Notes under the pieces: generated by a model
The model's database searches: none
What the model was told of the DNA's origin: nothing
Seen by the model: the letters and a program-made list of their open reading frames with translations, nothing else
Made by a program: the position numbers and the translations under genes
Part shown: in pieces, positions 44,300-56,463 of the stretch
Layout: the number at the start of each line of letters is the position of its first letter
Numbering within the stretch: the first letter of the stretch is position 1
Assembly (NCBI GenBank): GCA_034508935.3
Contig: CM067452.1
Span: 42,361,029-42,425,028, forward strand
DNA length: 64,000 nucleotides
Direction: 5' to 3'
Source: Berghia stephanieae
Lineage: Eukaryota; Mollusca; Gastropoda; Nudibranchia; Aeolidiidae

Positions 44300-44675
44300 G
44301 ACGATGATGATGAGAGACGACGACGAGAAGAGAAGGAAAGGGAAGAAGAGGAAGAAGGAAGAAGGGAGGAAGAAGGAAGAAGAAGAAGGAAGAAGAAGAA
44401 GAAGAAGAGAAGAAGGAGAAGAGAAGAAGAGAAGAAGAAGAAGAAGAAGAAGAAGAAGAAGAAGAAGAAGAAGAAGAAAAGAAGAAGAAAGAAGAAGTAG
44501 AAGAAAAGAAGAAGAAGAAGAAGAAGAAGAAAAGAAGAAGAAGAAGAAGAGAAGAAGAGAAGAAGAAGAAGAAGAAGAAGAAGAAGAAGAAGAAGAAAGA
44601 AGAAGAAGAAGATAGAAGAAAAAGAAGAAGAAGAAAGAAGAAGAAGAAGAAGAAGAAGAAGAAGAAGAAGAAGAA
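44300..44675. repeat. (GAA)n microsatellite
   Basis: About 375 bp of GAA/AAG with occasional GGA. The frames across it (poly Glu, Arg, Lys, Ser, Leu) are artefacts. Confidence 0.95.
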
Positions 44676-44679
44676 AAAT

Positions 44680-44745
44680 GGCTGTCTAAAAGCAATAACA
44701 ATGAGCTGAGTGACGTCAAATTCGTTCCTTCTATTGTTTATAAAC
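44680..44745 (-). mobile_element. MITE fragment related to MA
   Basis: AGCAATAACAATGAGCTGAG, then TGACGTCAAATTCG and TTCCTTCTATTG. Confidence 0.5.
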
Positions 44746-44764
44746 AACCAGCTATAAAATGTAT

Positions 44765-45520
44765 CCGAGCGTGTTACAACCTCCGCGTTTTCCGAGCGTG
44801 TTACAACCTCCGCGTTTTCCGAGCGTGTTACAACCTCCGCGTTTTCCGAGCGTGTCACAACCTCCGCGTTTTCCGAGCGTGTTACAACCTCCGCGTTTTC
44901 CGAGCGTGTTACAACCTCCGCGTTTTCCGAGCGTGTCACAACCTCCGCGTTTTCCGAGCATGTCACAACCTCCGCGTTTTCCGAGCGAGTCACAACCTCC
45001 ACGTTTTCCGAGCGTGTTACAACCTCCGCGTTTTCCGAGCGTGTTACAACCTCCGCGTTTTCCGAGCGTGTCACAACCTCCGCGTTGTCCGAGCGTGTTA
45101 CAACCTCCGCGTTTTCCGAGCGTGTTACAACCTCCGCGTTTTCCGAGCGTGTCACAACCTCCACGTTTTCCGAGCGTGTCACTACCTCCGCGTTTTCCGA
45201 GCATGTCACAACCTCCGCGTTTTCCGAGCGTGTCATAACCTCCGCGTTTTCTGAGCGTGTCACAACCTCCGCGTTTTCCGAGCGTGTCACAACCTCCGCG
45301 TTTTCCGAGCGTGTTACAACCTCCGCGTTTTCCGAGCGTGTAACAACCTCCGCGTTTTCCGAGCGTGTCACAACCTCCGCGTTTTCCGAGCGTGTCACAA
45401 CCTCCGCGTTTTCCGAGCGTGTCATAACCTCCGCGTTTTCCGAGCGTGTCACAACCTCCGTGTTTTCCGAGCGTGTCACAACCTCCGCGTTTTCCGAGCG
45501 TGTCACAACCTCCGCGTTTT
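44765..45520. repeat. 27 bp minisatellite, 28 copies
   Basis: The unit is CCGAGCGTGTTACAACCTCC followed by GCGTTTT. Starts fall exactly every 27 bp from 44765 to 45494. As 27 is nine codons, most frames stay open on both strands (- strand frames read SENAEVVTR or LGKRGGCDT repeats). Much more GC-rich than its surroundings. Derived from a dispersed sequence: single related words occur at 39711, 40081 and 45678 (TCCGAGYGKGT). Confidence 0.97.
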
Positions 45521-45741
45521 CTTTGGTCAAAAAACCTACTGGTTATTTTAGTAAGAGATAGCTAATCATCCAACGAGCAGTACAAAAATAACAACAACAA
45601 TAACAACAACAACAACAACAAAAACAGTGACGTCAACTTCAGCCAGTCTACGGTTTTAAAACATCCTGCTTTGTTTATCCGAGCGGGTTGAGAATGTGTC
45701 ACAAATCCCGTTTTTTATTAAAAATAATTGTAAAAGTAATA

Positions 45742-45961
45742 AAATTCCCTTTATTCACTCCGTAGGATATTTTTTTTATCTAGGGTCTATTCCAAGGGAA
45801 GACTGGAATAACCTAGGCGTCCGCCGCAGTGCAGCGACGCAAATTGAGCTAAGGCGAGGTGACTTGCTCAAGGCCACACAGCGCAGCAGCGGGTGATCGG
45901 TGAACTCGGTACCTTTCGGGAACGAGGCAAAGACCGTACTGCTGAGCCAAGCTGCCCCCCA
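45742..45961 (-). mobile_element. SINE S2
   Basis: - strand head GGGGGCAGCTTGGCTCAGCA, body GACTTGCTCAAGGCCACACA seen on +, 3' end at the left. Confidence 0.78.
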
Positions 45962-46139
45962 GCTTGATTGGTGAATATCCGTTAGTTGATAGCGGACTGA
46001 GTCGGTTGACGGTCACAAATGCCATATTAATATAAAATCAAATACACCGTGACTACGGAGAAGCATTTATCATATTATTGGTTCAAAATAAGAAATGAAG
46101 GGAGTAGGAAAGTACCAGAAGACAAAGGGAAATACAAAC

Positions 46140-46215
46140 TTCACGTCAGCGATGGGGCCTCGAACCCGTCTGGCCGGGGAAATTGTGACTCTACCGTATG
46201 CCAGGAGCTATCCAC
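46140..46215 (-). mobile_element. tRNA-like SINE head S9
   Basis: - strand GGATAGTGGATAGCTCCTGG, then CCAGACGGGTTCGAGGCCCC: A-box and B-box spacing of a tRNA, stems not paired. The frames through it have no other support. Confidence 0.5.
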
Positions 46216-46380
46216 TATCCCAAAAAAGTCGCTTCAAACTTAATCTAATTCGAGCCATCTCTCCCCGACTTATTGAGATCACGGGTTCAACACTCACAAA
46301 CGCCGCGAAGTTAGTTGGCCTGCATTTAAGCTTAATAGCCAATATTCTCAACACAAATATGTAACATAGAAAGGACGTTG

Positions 46381-46573
46381 GGGAGTCTACAGCTAAGCTG
46401 ATAAAGCACACGGTTCTCGCTCAAAGGGACAGAGATCGATCCTGGCTGACCCCTCTCCCCCCCCCTCTTCTGTCTACCTAGGAGTGCTGGGTCTGTTCGA
46501 TCTTGCGAAAAGTACTTTGCAATTGAGTTGAGTAACGTCCTATAGAAAGGATAGCTGTTATCCCTTTTACCGA
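46381..46573 (+). mobile_element. SINE S5, diverged
   Basis: GTCTACAGCTAAGCTGATAA, CTAGGAGTGCTGGGTCTGTT, AAAGTACTTTGCAATTGAG. Confidence 0.55.
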
Positions 46574-46637
46574 TATAAAAACCGGGGTAAACTCAGATTC
46601 CACCGGCCCATTGACGTTGAAGGCTAGGACTACTACT

Positions 46638-46850
46638 TAAAAATGTAAACGTTGCTGCTCGAAGCTCGAAGAAATAAATAACAATATGAAATTGAATGTA
46701 AGCTTCGACAACGCCACTACCACGAGATCTCATTCGTCTGAAGTTTTTCGTTCATCCTGTTTTTTGATAAAGGGGAAATCCGAAACGTCCATTTTACCTG
46801 TTTTCGTATATTAAATTGAAGCTTGCATTCAATTTCACATTGTCATTGAC
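46638..46850. mobile_element. Two HH fragments in inverted order
   Basis: 46638-46735 matches HH on one strand (GCTGCTCGAAGCTCGAAG); 46736-46850 on the other (TTTTGATAAAGGGGAAATCC, GAAACGTCC, then AATTGAAGCTTGCATTCAAT). Confidence 0.5.
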
Positions 46851-46979
46851 TTCTCAAAAAGGAAATTAACTAATTTAATAGAAGTCAACAAGACAAAAAT
46901 AAAAGGAAAATAAGAAGAAACAAACCAATCCAGAGTAATTTTTATATTCTGAATTGAATATTTTATTATTATATGTCAC

Positions 46980-47292
46980 TGTATCGATCATCTTGCTCTT
47001 ACAGGAAAGATACAAGGTAAAATGACTAGAGAGGTAGACCAAGAAAAACATATTTGAATAGGGAATGAGATTAGCGGAAGAGTAGCGTCCCTTGATTGGA
47101 CGTCACCTATAGTCTGGGCGGAAAAGTTATTAGAGAGAGAACGTCATGTTGGTTGTGCGCATGCGTCTCTCGTCCTCGCGAAAAAGACGAATAATATTAG
47201 TTTTTTGATATTATCTGATCAGAGAGATGAATGGCGTACCATGACAACCGATGTCTGGCACAGACTTGGTACTTGAAGAAGAAGAATTATAC
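46980..47292 (+). mobile_element. RTE LINE 3' end
   Basis: The frame QRDEWRTMTTDVWHRLGT ends in a stop followed by GAAGAAGAAGAAT, exactly like the 3' end of the LINE at 29314. Everything upstream is lost or unrecognisable. Confidence 0.55.
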
Positions 47293-47414
47293 GTCACACA
47301 AACATACATAAATATTAACTGTATTGTACACACACTAAACTTACACTGAAGGTGTTCGGATTATATTATTGATAATAAAAGGTGTGATAATAGAAGTCCA
47401 ATACACCACCAACA

Positions 47415-47417
<3 letters not shown>

Positions 47418-47457
<40 letters not shown>
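47418..47457. repeat. (GT)n microsatellite
   Basis: About 40 bp of GT. The surrounding 47300-47750 has nothing else I recognise. Confidence 0.94.
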
Positions 47458-47753
47458 TGAATATCTAAGTAGTAGTTAGTCGTTGATCTCTTATCGCTCA
47501 AGAATGCAGTAGTCGGTACAATGGGTATCCCATTTGTAAGACAAGCGATCATAATAATATGACAACCCATATGTAACACAACTACACATATGATATGTAA
47601 CCCAACAACACATCAACATATTTTGTAAACAGTTCAATTGGAGATATGGTGTGTTTTATCAACAAAATTTCTTACAAGCCCTGGCAGGTAACAGATGATA
47701 CGAATTATTGTTATAGCAAGAGTGGATGTGATGTCATGCTCGTTGTTATACTT

Positions 47754-49432
47754 CTTTTGCCATTAGATTCAAAATATTCTGAGGGATTAATGGTCTTTTG
47801 CTACTAGAATCAAAACATTATGAGTGATTAATGGTCTTTTGCCATTAGATTCAAAATATTCTGAGGGATTAATGGTCTTTTGCTACTAGAATCAAAACAT
47901 TATGAGTGATTAATGGTCTTTTGCTACTAGAATCAAAACATTATGAGGGATTAATGGTCCTTTGCTACTAGAATCAAAACATTATGAGTGATTAATGGTC
48001 TTTTGCTACTAGAATCAAAACATTATGAGGGATTAATGGTCCTTTGCTACTAGAATCAAAACATTATGAGTGATTAATGGTCTTTTGCTACTAGAATCAA
48101 AACATTATGAGTGATTAATGGTCTTTTGCTACTAGAATCAAAATATTCTGAGTGATTAATGTTCTTTTGCTACTAGAATCAAAACATTATGAGTGATTAA
48201 TGGTCTTTTGCTACTAGAATCAAAACATTATGAGTGATTAATGGTCTTTTGCTACTAGAATCAAAACATTATGAGTGATTAATGGTCTTTTGCTACTAGA
48301 ATCAAAACATTATGAGGGATTAATGGTCTTTTGCTACTAGAATCAAAACATTAATGAGGGTAATGGTCTTTTGCTACTAGAATCAAAACATTATGAGGGA
48401 TTAATGGTCTTTTGCTATAGAATCAAAAATTATGAGGATTAATGGTCTTTTGCTACTAGAATCAAAACATTATGAGGATTAATGGTCTTTTGCTACTAGA
48501 ATCAAAATATTATGAGGATTAATGGTCTTTTGCTACTAGAATCAAAACATTATGAGGATTAATGGTCTTTTGCTATAGAATTCAAAACATTATGAGGGAT
48601 TAATGGTCTTTTGCTACTAGAATCAAAATATTATGAGGATTAATGGTCTTTTGCTACTATAATCAAAACATTATGAGTGATTAATGGTCTTTTGCTACTA
48701 GAATCAAAACATTATGAGGATTAATGGTCTTTGCTACTAGAATCAAAACATTATGAGTGATTAATGGTCTTTTGCTACTAGAATCAAAACATTATGAGTG
48801 ATTAATGGTCTTTTGCTACTAGAATCAAAACATTATGAGGGATTAATGGTCTTTTGCTACTAGAATCAAAACATTTGAGTGATTAATGGTCTTTTGCTAC
48901 TAGAATCAAAAATTATGAGTGATTAATGGTCTTTTGCTACTAGAATCAAAACATTATGAGTGATTAATGGTTCTTTTGCTACTAGAATCAAAACATTATG
49001 AGGATTAATGGTCTTTTGCTACTAGAATCAAAACATTATGAGTGATTAATGGTCTTTTGCACTAGAATCAAAACATTCTGAGTGATTAATGGTCTTTTGC
49101 TACTAGAATCAAAACATTATGAGTGATTAATGTTCTTTGCACTAGAATCAAAACATTTGAGTGATTAATGTTCCTTTGCCATTAATCAACATTCTGAGTG
49201 ATTAATGTTCTTTGCATTAGATCAAAATATTCTGAGTGATTAATGTCTCTTTGCTATAGAATCGAACATTCTGAGTGATTAATGTCTTTGCCAATCAAAT
49301 GAACATTCTGAGGATTAATGGTCTTTGAACATTGGTCACTAGAATCAAAACATTATGAGGATTAATGGTCTTTTGCATTAGATCAAACATTCTGAGTGAT
49401 TAATGTTCCTTTGCCATTGAATAATCCCTCAT
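47754..49432. repeat. About 41 bp satellite, roughly 40 copies
   Basis: The unit is TTAATGGTCTTTTGCTACTA, then GAATCAAAACATTATGAGTG and A. The first half is regular; from about 48350 units lose one or a few bases, and after 49120 they are strongly degraded (TTCTTTGCACTAG, TCTTTGCCAATC). Confidence 0.95.
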
Positions 49433-49865
49433 TATTGTGTCAAATATCGTGGTAATACTCCCTAACTGTGGGATGATCTACCTATTTGTTGACATGTACT
49501 AAACGTAGTTCTGGAATTAAGAAATATCTACCAGACCTCATGAAATGCATAATCAGAGGAGAGAACGGCTATAATATATATAGCATGGATATTCTGATTA
49601 GTTAATGCTTAGTAACGATCGAACCATCATAATTACATTCACACATTTAAAAAGTAGTTGTGAGTACTTTCATCATGTGTGACATTTTTATTGATTTGAG
49701 GATGTGAATATAATGTGTTTTCTGTTATTACCAACATAAATGCCTTCTCCATTCATTTGTCTGAAGTGATGTGTTAGAACGTCATCATTGTGGTGCCTTT
49801 TTGATGAGGATTGCACTGCTATATTGATATTATGATAACTTAATGTTATTGTTACTATTTAATAC
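49433..49865. other. Unique DNA
   Basis: Nothing recognised between the satellite and the next MITE. Confidence 0.45.
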
Positions 49866-50067
49866 TATAGATAGTATGCGCTTGGGTAAGAAGCTCACAT
49901 CATTGCCATCCGGAAGTATAACGGACCAACATACAAACGTATATGTAACCATGAACTTTTATATTCTGGTCAATATAGTTTAATGAGAATTACTCATAAA
50001 CGCGGATGGCAAAAAAAAAAACAACAAAAACATAGACCTGAGTGACGTCAACTTCATTCTATCTATA
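49866..50067 (-). mobile_element. MITE MA
   Basis: TATAGATAGTATGCGCTTGG to GTCAACTTCATTCTATCTATA. Confidence 0.85.
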
Positions 50068-50169
50068 CGTCAGATGTGAATAAGTGATGTTTGAACAACT
50101 CATCGGGTAAAATGTTTATCTTCAATTATGTCAAGTAATGTTATAATATTGATTTCAATGTGTATAAAA

Positions 50170-50427
50170 TGAGCATTTATATATCGCAATATCCACTAAA
50201 TGTGCTCAAGGGGTCCCTGGCCAACAGCAACATTTGACATTTAGGACGGGACATGACGCTAGTTAGGCGATGTTAAAAAATTTTTCCGTCATTTTAAACC
50301 CGAGTACGGTGAGAGAATGTGAGTTAAGAGCCTTTTTCTAGGATTCAACTATGCGCCGAGCGAGGCTCGAACACAGGACCTTTCGATCCGAAAGCGAGTG
50401 TCATACCGCTAGACCACATAGCCGCAC
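50170..50427 (-). mobile_element. SINE S1
   Basis: - strand head GCGGCTATGTGGTCTAGCGG at the right, tail GCGATATATAAATGCTC at the left. Confidence 0.86.
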
Positions 50428-50560
50428 AATGTGGGCTTAAAGAAGGATTTTGGTGCAAAACGTTACTCACTAACGTATCTTACTTTTCTTTTTTCTTTGA
50501 TCCGATGCGACTATCTAAAAATATTTAAAGTTGTGTTTTGTGTCAATGTGTTTCAGTTTG
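50428..50560 (+). mobile_element. Retroposon family H, diverged
   Basis: GGGCTTAAAGAAGGATTTTG, then GTGCAAAACGTTACTC, parallel to the copy at 31325. It directly abuts the SINE. Confidence 0.4.
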
Positions 50561-51106
50561 TTGTTCTTTTTCAATTAACCCCAAGTGGAAGGAAGCCCCT
50601 CGGACAGTCCAACCAGTCACTCAGTGAGCTATGGCAGGGAATGCTATAATAAGCGAACTACACAGGTATTACAATCAATTGTTTACATTTAAGTTATACA
50701 CTCACCAACTTTACCCGCCAATTGATAAAACACAAACAATATGTGTGTAGGCTTAAATTAAAAAAAAAATGATCGTGATTATTTTTGATGGGCACCGCCA
50801 AACGGGGCAACTTTGGCCAACTTTGAGGAAATAATTTTGAATCAAATGATAGTAAATTCATATATCTTCAAACCAATAATTTTATTTCATGGGGAAGATA
50901 GAAGCAAATCAATGAGCTGACAAATTTGGAGACTGCGTCATATCATATTCCTGAGATGTGGATAGTTTTAGATGATGGCCAAATTTACCCTTTTGACTGT
51001 ATGTTTCATTTTGCTGTGTATGGCATTGTTCCATACACACGTTTTCAAATTTTAAATGCCTACTCCCTATTTTTTTATGCTATTACATTTGGTAAAATAC
51101 TCACTA
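50561..51106. other. No supported feature
   Basis: Mostly unique. A 75-codon frame at 50926 runs into a SINE tail and is not credible as a gene. Confidence 0.4.
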
Positions 51107-51197
51107 AAATTAAGAAATTAAGGAGCAGGCACCGGTGTAAGAAAAAGAACTGAACAAATGTGTATGAAAGGTACCAGACAGAGCAAGAAAGAAAAAT
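51107..51197 (-). mobile_element. SINE family S4, 3' part
   Basis: AAATTAAGAAATTAAGGAGC, GGCACCGGTGTAAG, TGTGTATGAAAGGTACCAG: the reverse complement of the S4 tail at 59900 and 62732. Confidence 0.7.
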
Positions 51198-51290
51198 ACC
51201 AACAACAAAAAAAAAAACAAAAAACAAAAAAAAAAAAAAAAACCCAATAAACTAACCAAAAAAAAAAAAAAATCCAAAAAAATCAGTAGA
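51198..51290. repeat. A-rich tract
   Basis: A-runs with scattered C, following the S4 copy. Confidence 0.85.
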
Positions 51291-51299
51291 CCTCGACTG

Positions 51300-51570
51300 G
51301 GGCAGTTAAAAGGGATGGATTATCTATTCCTCCGACGGCGGGCTCAGGTTTGTAAGAGATGAATAGTGATTGTGATAGTTACAAATAGAAATGTGAATAT
51401 ATTACGTAACTTATGATGATATAATGTCAGGTTCGTAAGGTTACGTTTCCAGGCAGTTGAAAGGCGTGGATTATATATTCCTCCAACGGGCTCAGGTTTG
51501 TAAGGTTCCACCACCAGGCAGTTGGGAAGGGGTGAACTCTATATTCCTCCGACAGTGGGCTCAGGTTTGA
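51300..51570. repeat. Three-copy imperfect repeat, about 55 bp
   Basis: The words GGCAGTTRAAAGGSRTGGAT and TATTCCTCCGACGGCGGGCT, then CAGGTTTG, occur at about 51302, 51453 and 51518. Confidence 0.7.
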
Positions 51571-51805
51571 TCATTGATGTGTCGAAGACTGCACTATCAA
51601 AGGTAAAAGCTCCGGCGTCTTGATGGTGGAGATAAAATATCCACAAAGTACCAAAAGATAAAAATCTTCAAATATATATGAGGAATGGAGCGGTTGGCCG
51701 TCCGGCATAGATTGTAGAGAGAAGTGAGTGTAGAATGTTAGACCTATCAGCTTTTATAATAAGTGGCTACGTGACAGAATGTAGAACGAAAAGTATTCAC
51801 TAATT

Positions 51806-52110
51806 GGATTCAGTAGTCTGATGTCACGCGCCCGGCAACGGCGGCCATCTTGGTTCTAAACAAAGAAAATCATTACTTTTTATTCTCCATGCTGGCTAGA
51901 ACTTTTCATTCCCTATTTATATGCCTTGTGATCAGAATGTGTAAAAGTCAAAACTTGATCAAATTGATGGGTTTTTTCCCCTCTGGATACGCGTTTAAGC
52001 TCGCCGGAGAAATATTTCATACGGCGTCCGCCATTGTTCCGATAGTTTAGAGCCAGTGTTACTAAGTTACCATGCGTCATTAGGAAGGAAGTGACGTTAC
52101 GACTGTTGAA
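51806..52110 (-). mobile_element. MITE M2
   Basis: GGATTCAGTAGTCTGATGTC to GTGACGTTACGACTGTTGAA. The ORF is degraded. Confidence 0.8.
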
Positions 52111-52274
52111 GACTATTAGAAATTAATTTGAGGGAAGGCTATAAAAGGAAAGAAGATCTAATATTAGAAGGTAAAGTTTATCTAAGCCTACCGAAATATA
52201 ACTGGGGTGAGATGAATTCAGTTCTTATTAAAATAAAAAATTAATAAGATAAATGTGAACAATCTTTACTGTGA

Positions 52275-52413
52275 CAATCAGTACCAACACACAAAACTAT
52301 GTGCAACCGTTAACGTTTATAGTCTGACTGATATAATTTAGTGAGTACTAATCACCAAAATGGTTATATAAGAACAAAAACAAAGAGCTGAGTGACATCA
52401 ATTTCGTTCCATC
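52275..52413 (-). mobile_element. MITE related to MA, abutting an MA copy
   Basis: ACAAAACTATGTGCAACCG, GAGTACTAATCACCAAAATG, GAGCTGAGTGACATCAATTT, TCCATCTATAG. Confidence 0.55.
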
Positions 52414-52607
52414 TATAGATAGAATGAAGATGACGTCACTCAGATTTTTGTTATCGGTCTTTGCCATCCGCGTTTATGAGTAATTCTCCCTAAACTGTAT
52501 TAACCGGACTATAAACGTTTAAGGTTACACAGAGTTTTGTGTGTTGGTCCTTTATACTTCCGGATGGCAATGTTGTGAGCTTCTTAGCCAAGCGCATACT
52601 ATCTATA
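52414..52607 (+). mobile_element. MITE MA
   Basis: TATAGATAGAATGAAGATGA to CGCATACTATCTATA. Confidence 0.86.
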
Positions 52608-52769
52608 CAGTGATGTTTGAAGCCGAATATTGGTTGTCTGAAAGAGGAACTAAATTTAGCGACAGGTCTGTTGTGGTTGAGTTGTTTTAGATAATTGAAT
52701 TAACGACAAACTATGGAGTGAGCAACGAATATTGGATGTTCCGTACATTGAGGTCTTGACACGGTCGAT

Positions 52770-53235
<466 letters not shown>

Positions 53236-53353
53236 TGTGTTACATGAGTTTGGTTTGTTGTCTGTTGTTGTTTGATGTTTAGGTCAATATGTCTTAGAAT
53301 GACAACATTGTTATAGGACATTGTCAAGCAACTGTGAGGGAAAACGTTATTAT

Positions 53354-54922
53354 CTCATCTCATGTAGTTCCATATCTGAAGCAGACGTCGGAGGTCATCT
53401 TCCGCCAAGCTGATCTATCTCTTGCCAATTCTATTAAAGCAGCGCCACCTTTCTCAGCTTCATCTGTCCAAGTTCTTATCCCTTTCAAATACGTTATTCT
53501 TTGTCTTCCTCTTATTCTTTTTCCATTCATCTTTCCAGTCAAGGCGAGTATTTCCAAACCAGGGTGGCGGATAATGTGTCCTAAAAATTCCATTTGGCGT
53601 TTGATGATTTTTGTTATCAGTGATCTTTTTCTGTTTGCCATTTCTAAAATTTCTTCATTTCTTTTCCTTTCCATCCATGACACCCTCATCATTCTTCTGT
53701 AAAACCACATTTCCACTGCCTCCAGTCTTTTAACCATGGTCTTGTTTATGGTCCAGCTCTCACAACCATATAGCAGCACAGACAGTACATAGCAATCCAG
53801 GACTTTGATTTTTGTTTTCATGCTAATATTCCTGTTTTTCATAATTGTATGCAGCTGGTTGAATGCATTCTTCGCCATACCTATTCTTTTCTTTATTTCA
53901 CAATCTGATTTTCCATTGGATGTTACATTGAAGCCTAAATATTTGAAACATTCAACTTGTTGTATTGTTTGTCCTCTGCTTGTTATTACACAGGCTGGTG
54001 GGTTATTATTTTTAGATACCGTCATACATTCTGTTTTAGATATATTCAGTTCCAGTCCATATTTTCACTACTCCTGACTACAACATCCAGTAATTCTTGT
54101 AGTTCATGTTCAGATTCTGCCAGTAGAACCGTATCATCTGCATACCTCAGATTTGTTACATTCTTTCCTCCAATACACACCCCCTTCTTATGTTCGATAT
54201 CTCTTAATATCATTTCACTATAGAGGTTGAATAAATCTGGAGACAAAACACACCCCTGCCTAACTCCTCTTCTAATAGGTGTAAAACTGCTTAGTTCGTT
54301 GTCAACACGCATTGCTGCTTCTTGTTCCCAGTACAAATTCCGTAATATTCTTAAATCTTTACCATCAATGTCCAAGGATGATAGAATTTTGAATAGTTTT
54401 TCGTGTTGTACTTTATCAAAGGCTTTTGAATAGTCGATGAAACACATATACAGATCTTTATTTACTTCAATACATCTTTCCATCAGCATTGATAATGTGA
54501 ATATTCCTTTTCTGGTACCCTTGTCCTCAACAAAACCAAATTGCATCTCCCCAATTTCAGGTCGTATTTTATTTCTTATTCTTAGTAAAATTATCTTCAA
54601 AAGAATTTTGTGGAGGTGGCTCATTAGGCTAATAGTTCTGTGTTGTTCACAATCAACTGCCCCTGGCTTTTTTGGTAGTGCTATAAAAATGGATCGTTTC
54701 ATATCAGTTGGCATTTTTCCTGTGTCATACACTTGATTTAGAAGGTTTGTGATGAATTCAATCCCCCATTCACCCAGGCCAGTCAAGGCTTCAATTGTTA
54801 TGGCATCAGGTCCTGCAGCTTTTCCATTTTTCATGCTTTTCATGACGTTCCTAACTTCATCTTTCATTATAGAAGGCCCTTCCAGTTCTTTTATCATAGG
54901 CATTTCTCCTCGATTATCAAAG
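53354..54922 (-). mobile_element. RTE-type LINE, 5' truncated, 1.57 kb
   Basis: Two frames give most of the reverse transcriptase: EVRNVMKSMKNGKAAGPDAI, LPKKPGAVDCEQHRTISLMS, YMCFIDYSKAFDKVQHEKLF, RRGVRQGCVLSPDLFNLYSE, NLRYADDTVLLAES, then FKYLGFNVTSNGKSDCEIKK, VLLYGCESWTINKTM and a C-terminal RQMEFLGHIIRHPGLEILAL. One base is missing in an A-run near 54060, changing frame. Flanked by AACGTTATTAT (53343-53353 and 54923-54933). The endonuclease is not included, as usual for a truncated insertion. Confidence 0.88.
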
Positions 54923-55230
54923 AACGTTATTATATCAATAATAAAAGACAACTGTTGTAAAATATCGATTAATTTTCCATACGTTTCTTTGTCAACCTGC
55001 TAAGTAAATACAGGCCCGAAGTGGATGGATGTCTTTTGTGTGAGAAGAAAATGGGGGGAAAAAAAAAACCCCATCAACTTTTAAACAGTTATTGATCACG
55101 AATCAAATCGTAAGAAGAATGAGAGTAAAGTCTGTAATACAATGTGGTTGTATAATGTGTCTTCATAATGGACGATATCGACGTGTCCTTGTTTACAGGT
55201 CTGATAACGCAAATTGTTATGGTATCATTG

Positions 55231-55530
55231 TGCGACTATGTGTGGTCTTGTGGTATGACACTCGCTTTCGGATCGGAAGGTCCTGGGTTCGAGCCTCGCT
55301 CGGCGCATAGTTGAGTTCTTGGAAACGTCTCTTTACTCGCATTCTCTCATCGTACTCAGTGGTAAAATGAGTACCTCGTCGTTAACAGCGTTGTTGGTGT
55401 CGGAAAAAAGATTGTAATATCGCCAAACAGGCGTCATGTCTTGTTCTACATGCTATGTGTTGTTGTTGGCTAGGGACCCTTGTTAAGCGCTTTGAGCACG
55501 TTAAGTGGATATTATGCTTTACAAAAGCTC
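55231..55530 (+). mobile_element. SINE S1
   Basis: GTGCGACTATGTGTGGTCTT to GATATTATGCTTTACAAAAG. Confidence 0.86.
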
Positions 55531-55810
55531 AAGTTTGAAATACCCCCAAACCAGCGGAAAATATTGCCCATTACACCAATGATAAATCAAGCCAAAAAAA
55601 TTGCTTTCGCATATCAGACCGTCACAAATGTGTACGTTGGGCAATGTCCATTACGAACATAATGGGATTAGCAATCTTTAAAAACAGACGAAAGCGTAGC
55701 TAGTAAACCTATTTATTTTATCCATCGATAACCTTTAAAAAAATAATAGACAGGTCTAGTTTTGATTTTCTTTTTGTTTTCTATTCTTTTTTCGTTCTCA
55801 AAAAAATTCT
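55531..55810. other. Unique DNA between two S1 copies
   Basis: Nothing recognised. The flanking SINEs face each other. Confidence 0.4.
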
Positions 55811-56121
55811 TGAGCTTTTATATAACGCAATATCCACTAAACATGCTCAAATCGCTTTACAAGGGGTCCCTGACTAACAGGAACACGTTAACATGTAGGC
55901 GATATTACGATTTTTTCGGACAGAGACAACGCTGTTAATGGCCAGGTACCAGTGACATCTATATGAAGTCCTAGCCAGGTACTCATTTTGCACGTGATTA
56001 CGGTGCGAGAATGTTCAGTAAAGATCATTTTCCAAGGACTTAACTATGCGCCGAGCGAGGTTCAAACCCAGGATCTTCCGATCCGAAAGCGAATGGCATA
56101 CCACAAGACCACGTGGTCGCA
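55811..56121 (-). mobile_element. SINE S1
   Basis: - strand head at the right (GTGCGACCACGTGGTCTTGT), tail GCGTTATATAAAAGCTC at the left. A 20 bp repeat of CCAGGTAC-containing sequence enlarges the middle. Confidence 0.84.
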
Positions 56122-56270
56122 CAGGTTTTAAGTTTAGTATGTCAAAATTGATTTGAATCTGAGATATTTGTCATCTGAGCCTCGTTCTGGTATTTTATTG
56201 AAGTTATCTCGAAGTGTTCCAAATATACTTGGAAGTTCATTCATTTTATTCATACTCCAACCACCCAGGA

Positions 56271-56463
56271 ATAGATAGAATGAACTTGACGTCACTCAGG
56301 TCTTTGTTATTGCTTTTTGCCACTCGCGTTTATGAGTAATTCTCACTCAACTGTATTAACCAGACTATAAACATTTAAGGTTACACATAGTTTTGTGTGT
56401 TGGTTCGTTATATTTCCGGATGGCAATGTTGTGAGCTTCTTAGCCAGGCGAATACTATCTATA
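56271..56463 (+). mobile_element. MITE MA
   Basis: ATAGATAGAATGAACTTGAC to GCGAATACTATCTATA. Confidence 0.86.

Noticed and set aside
44286-45530. A 414-codon frame on the - strand across the 27 bp repeats and the GAA tract
   Set aside because: It consists only of repeated units of nine codons and then a Phe/Ser/Leu translation of the GAA microsatellite. No start context, domain or splice sites support a gene.
46095-46364. An 89-codon frame MKGVGKYQKTKG
   Set aside because: It crosses a tRNA-like SINE head in antisense; nothing supports coding.
50926-51153. A 75-codon frame starting at a non-ATG codon
   Set aside because: Its last 15 codons are the S4 SINE tail and no family is recognised.
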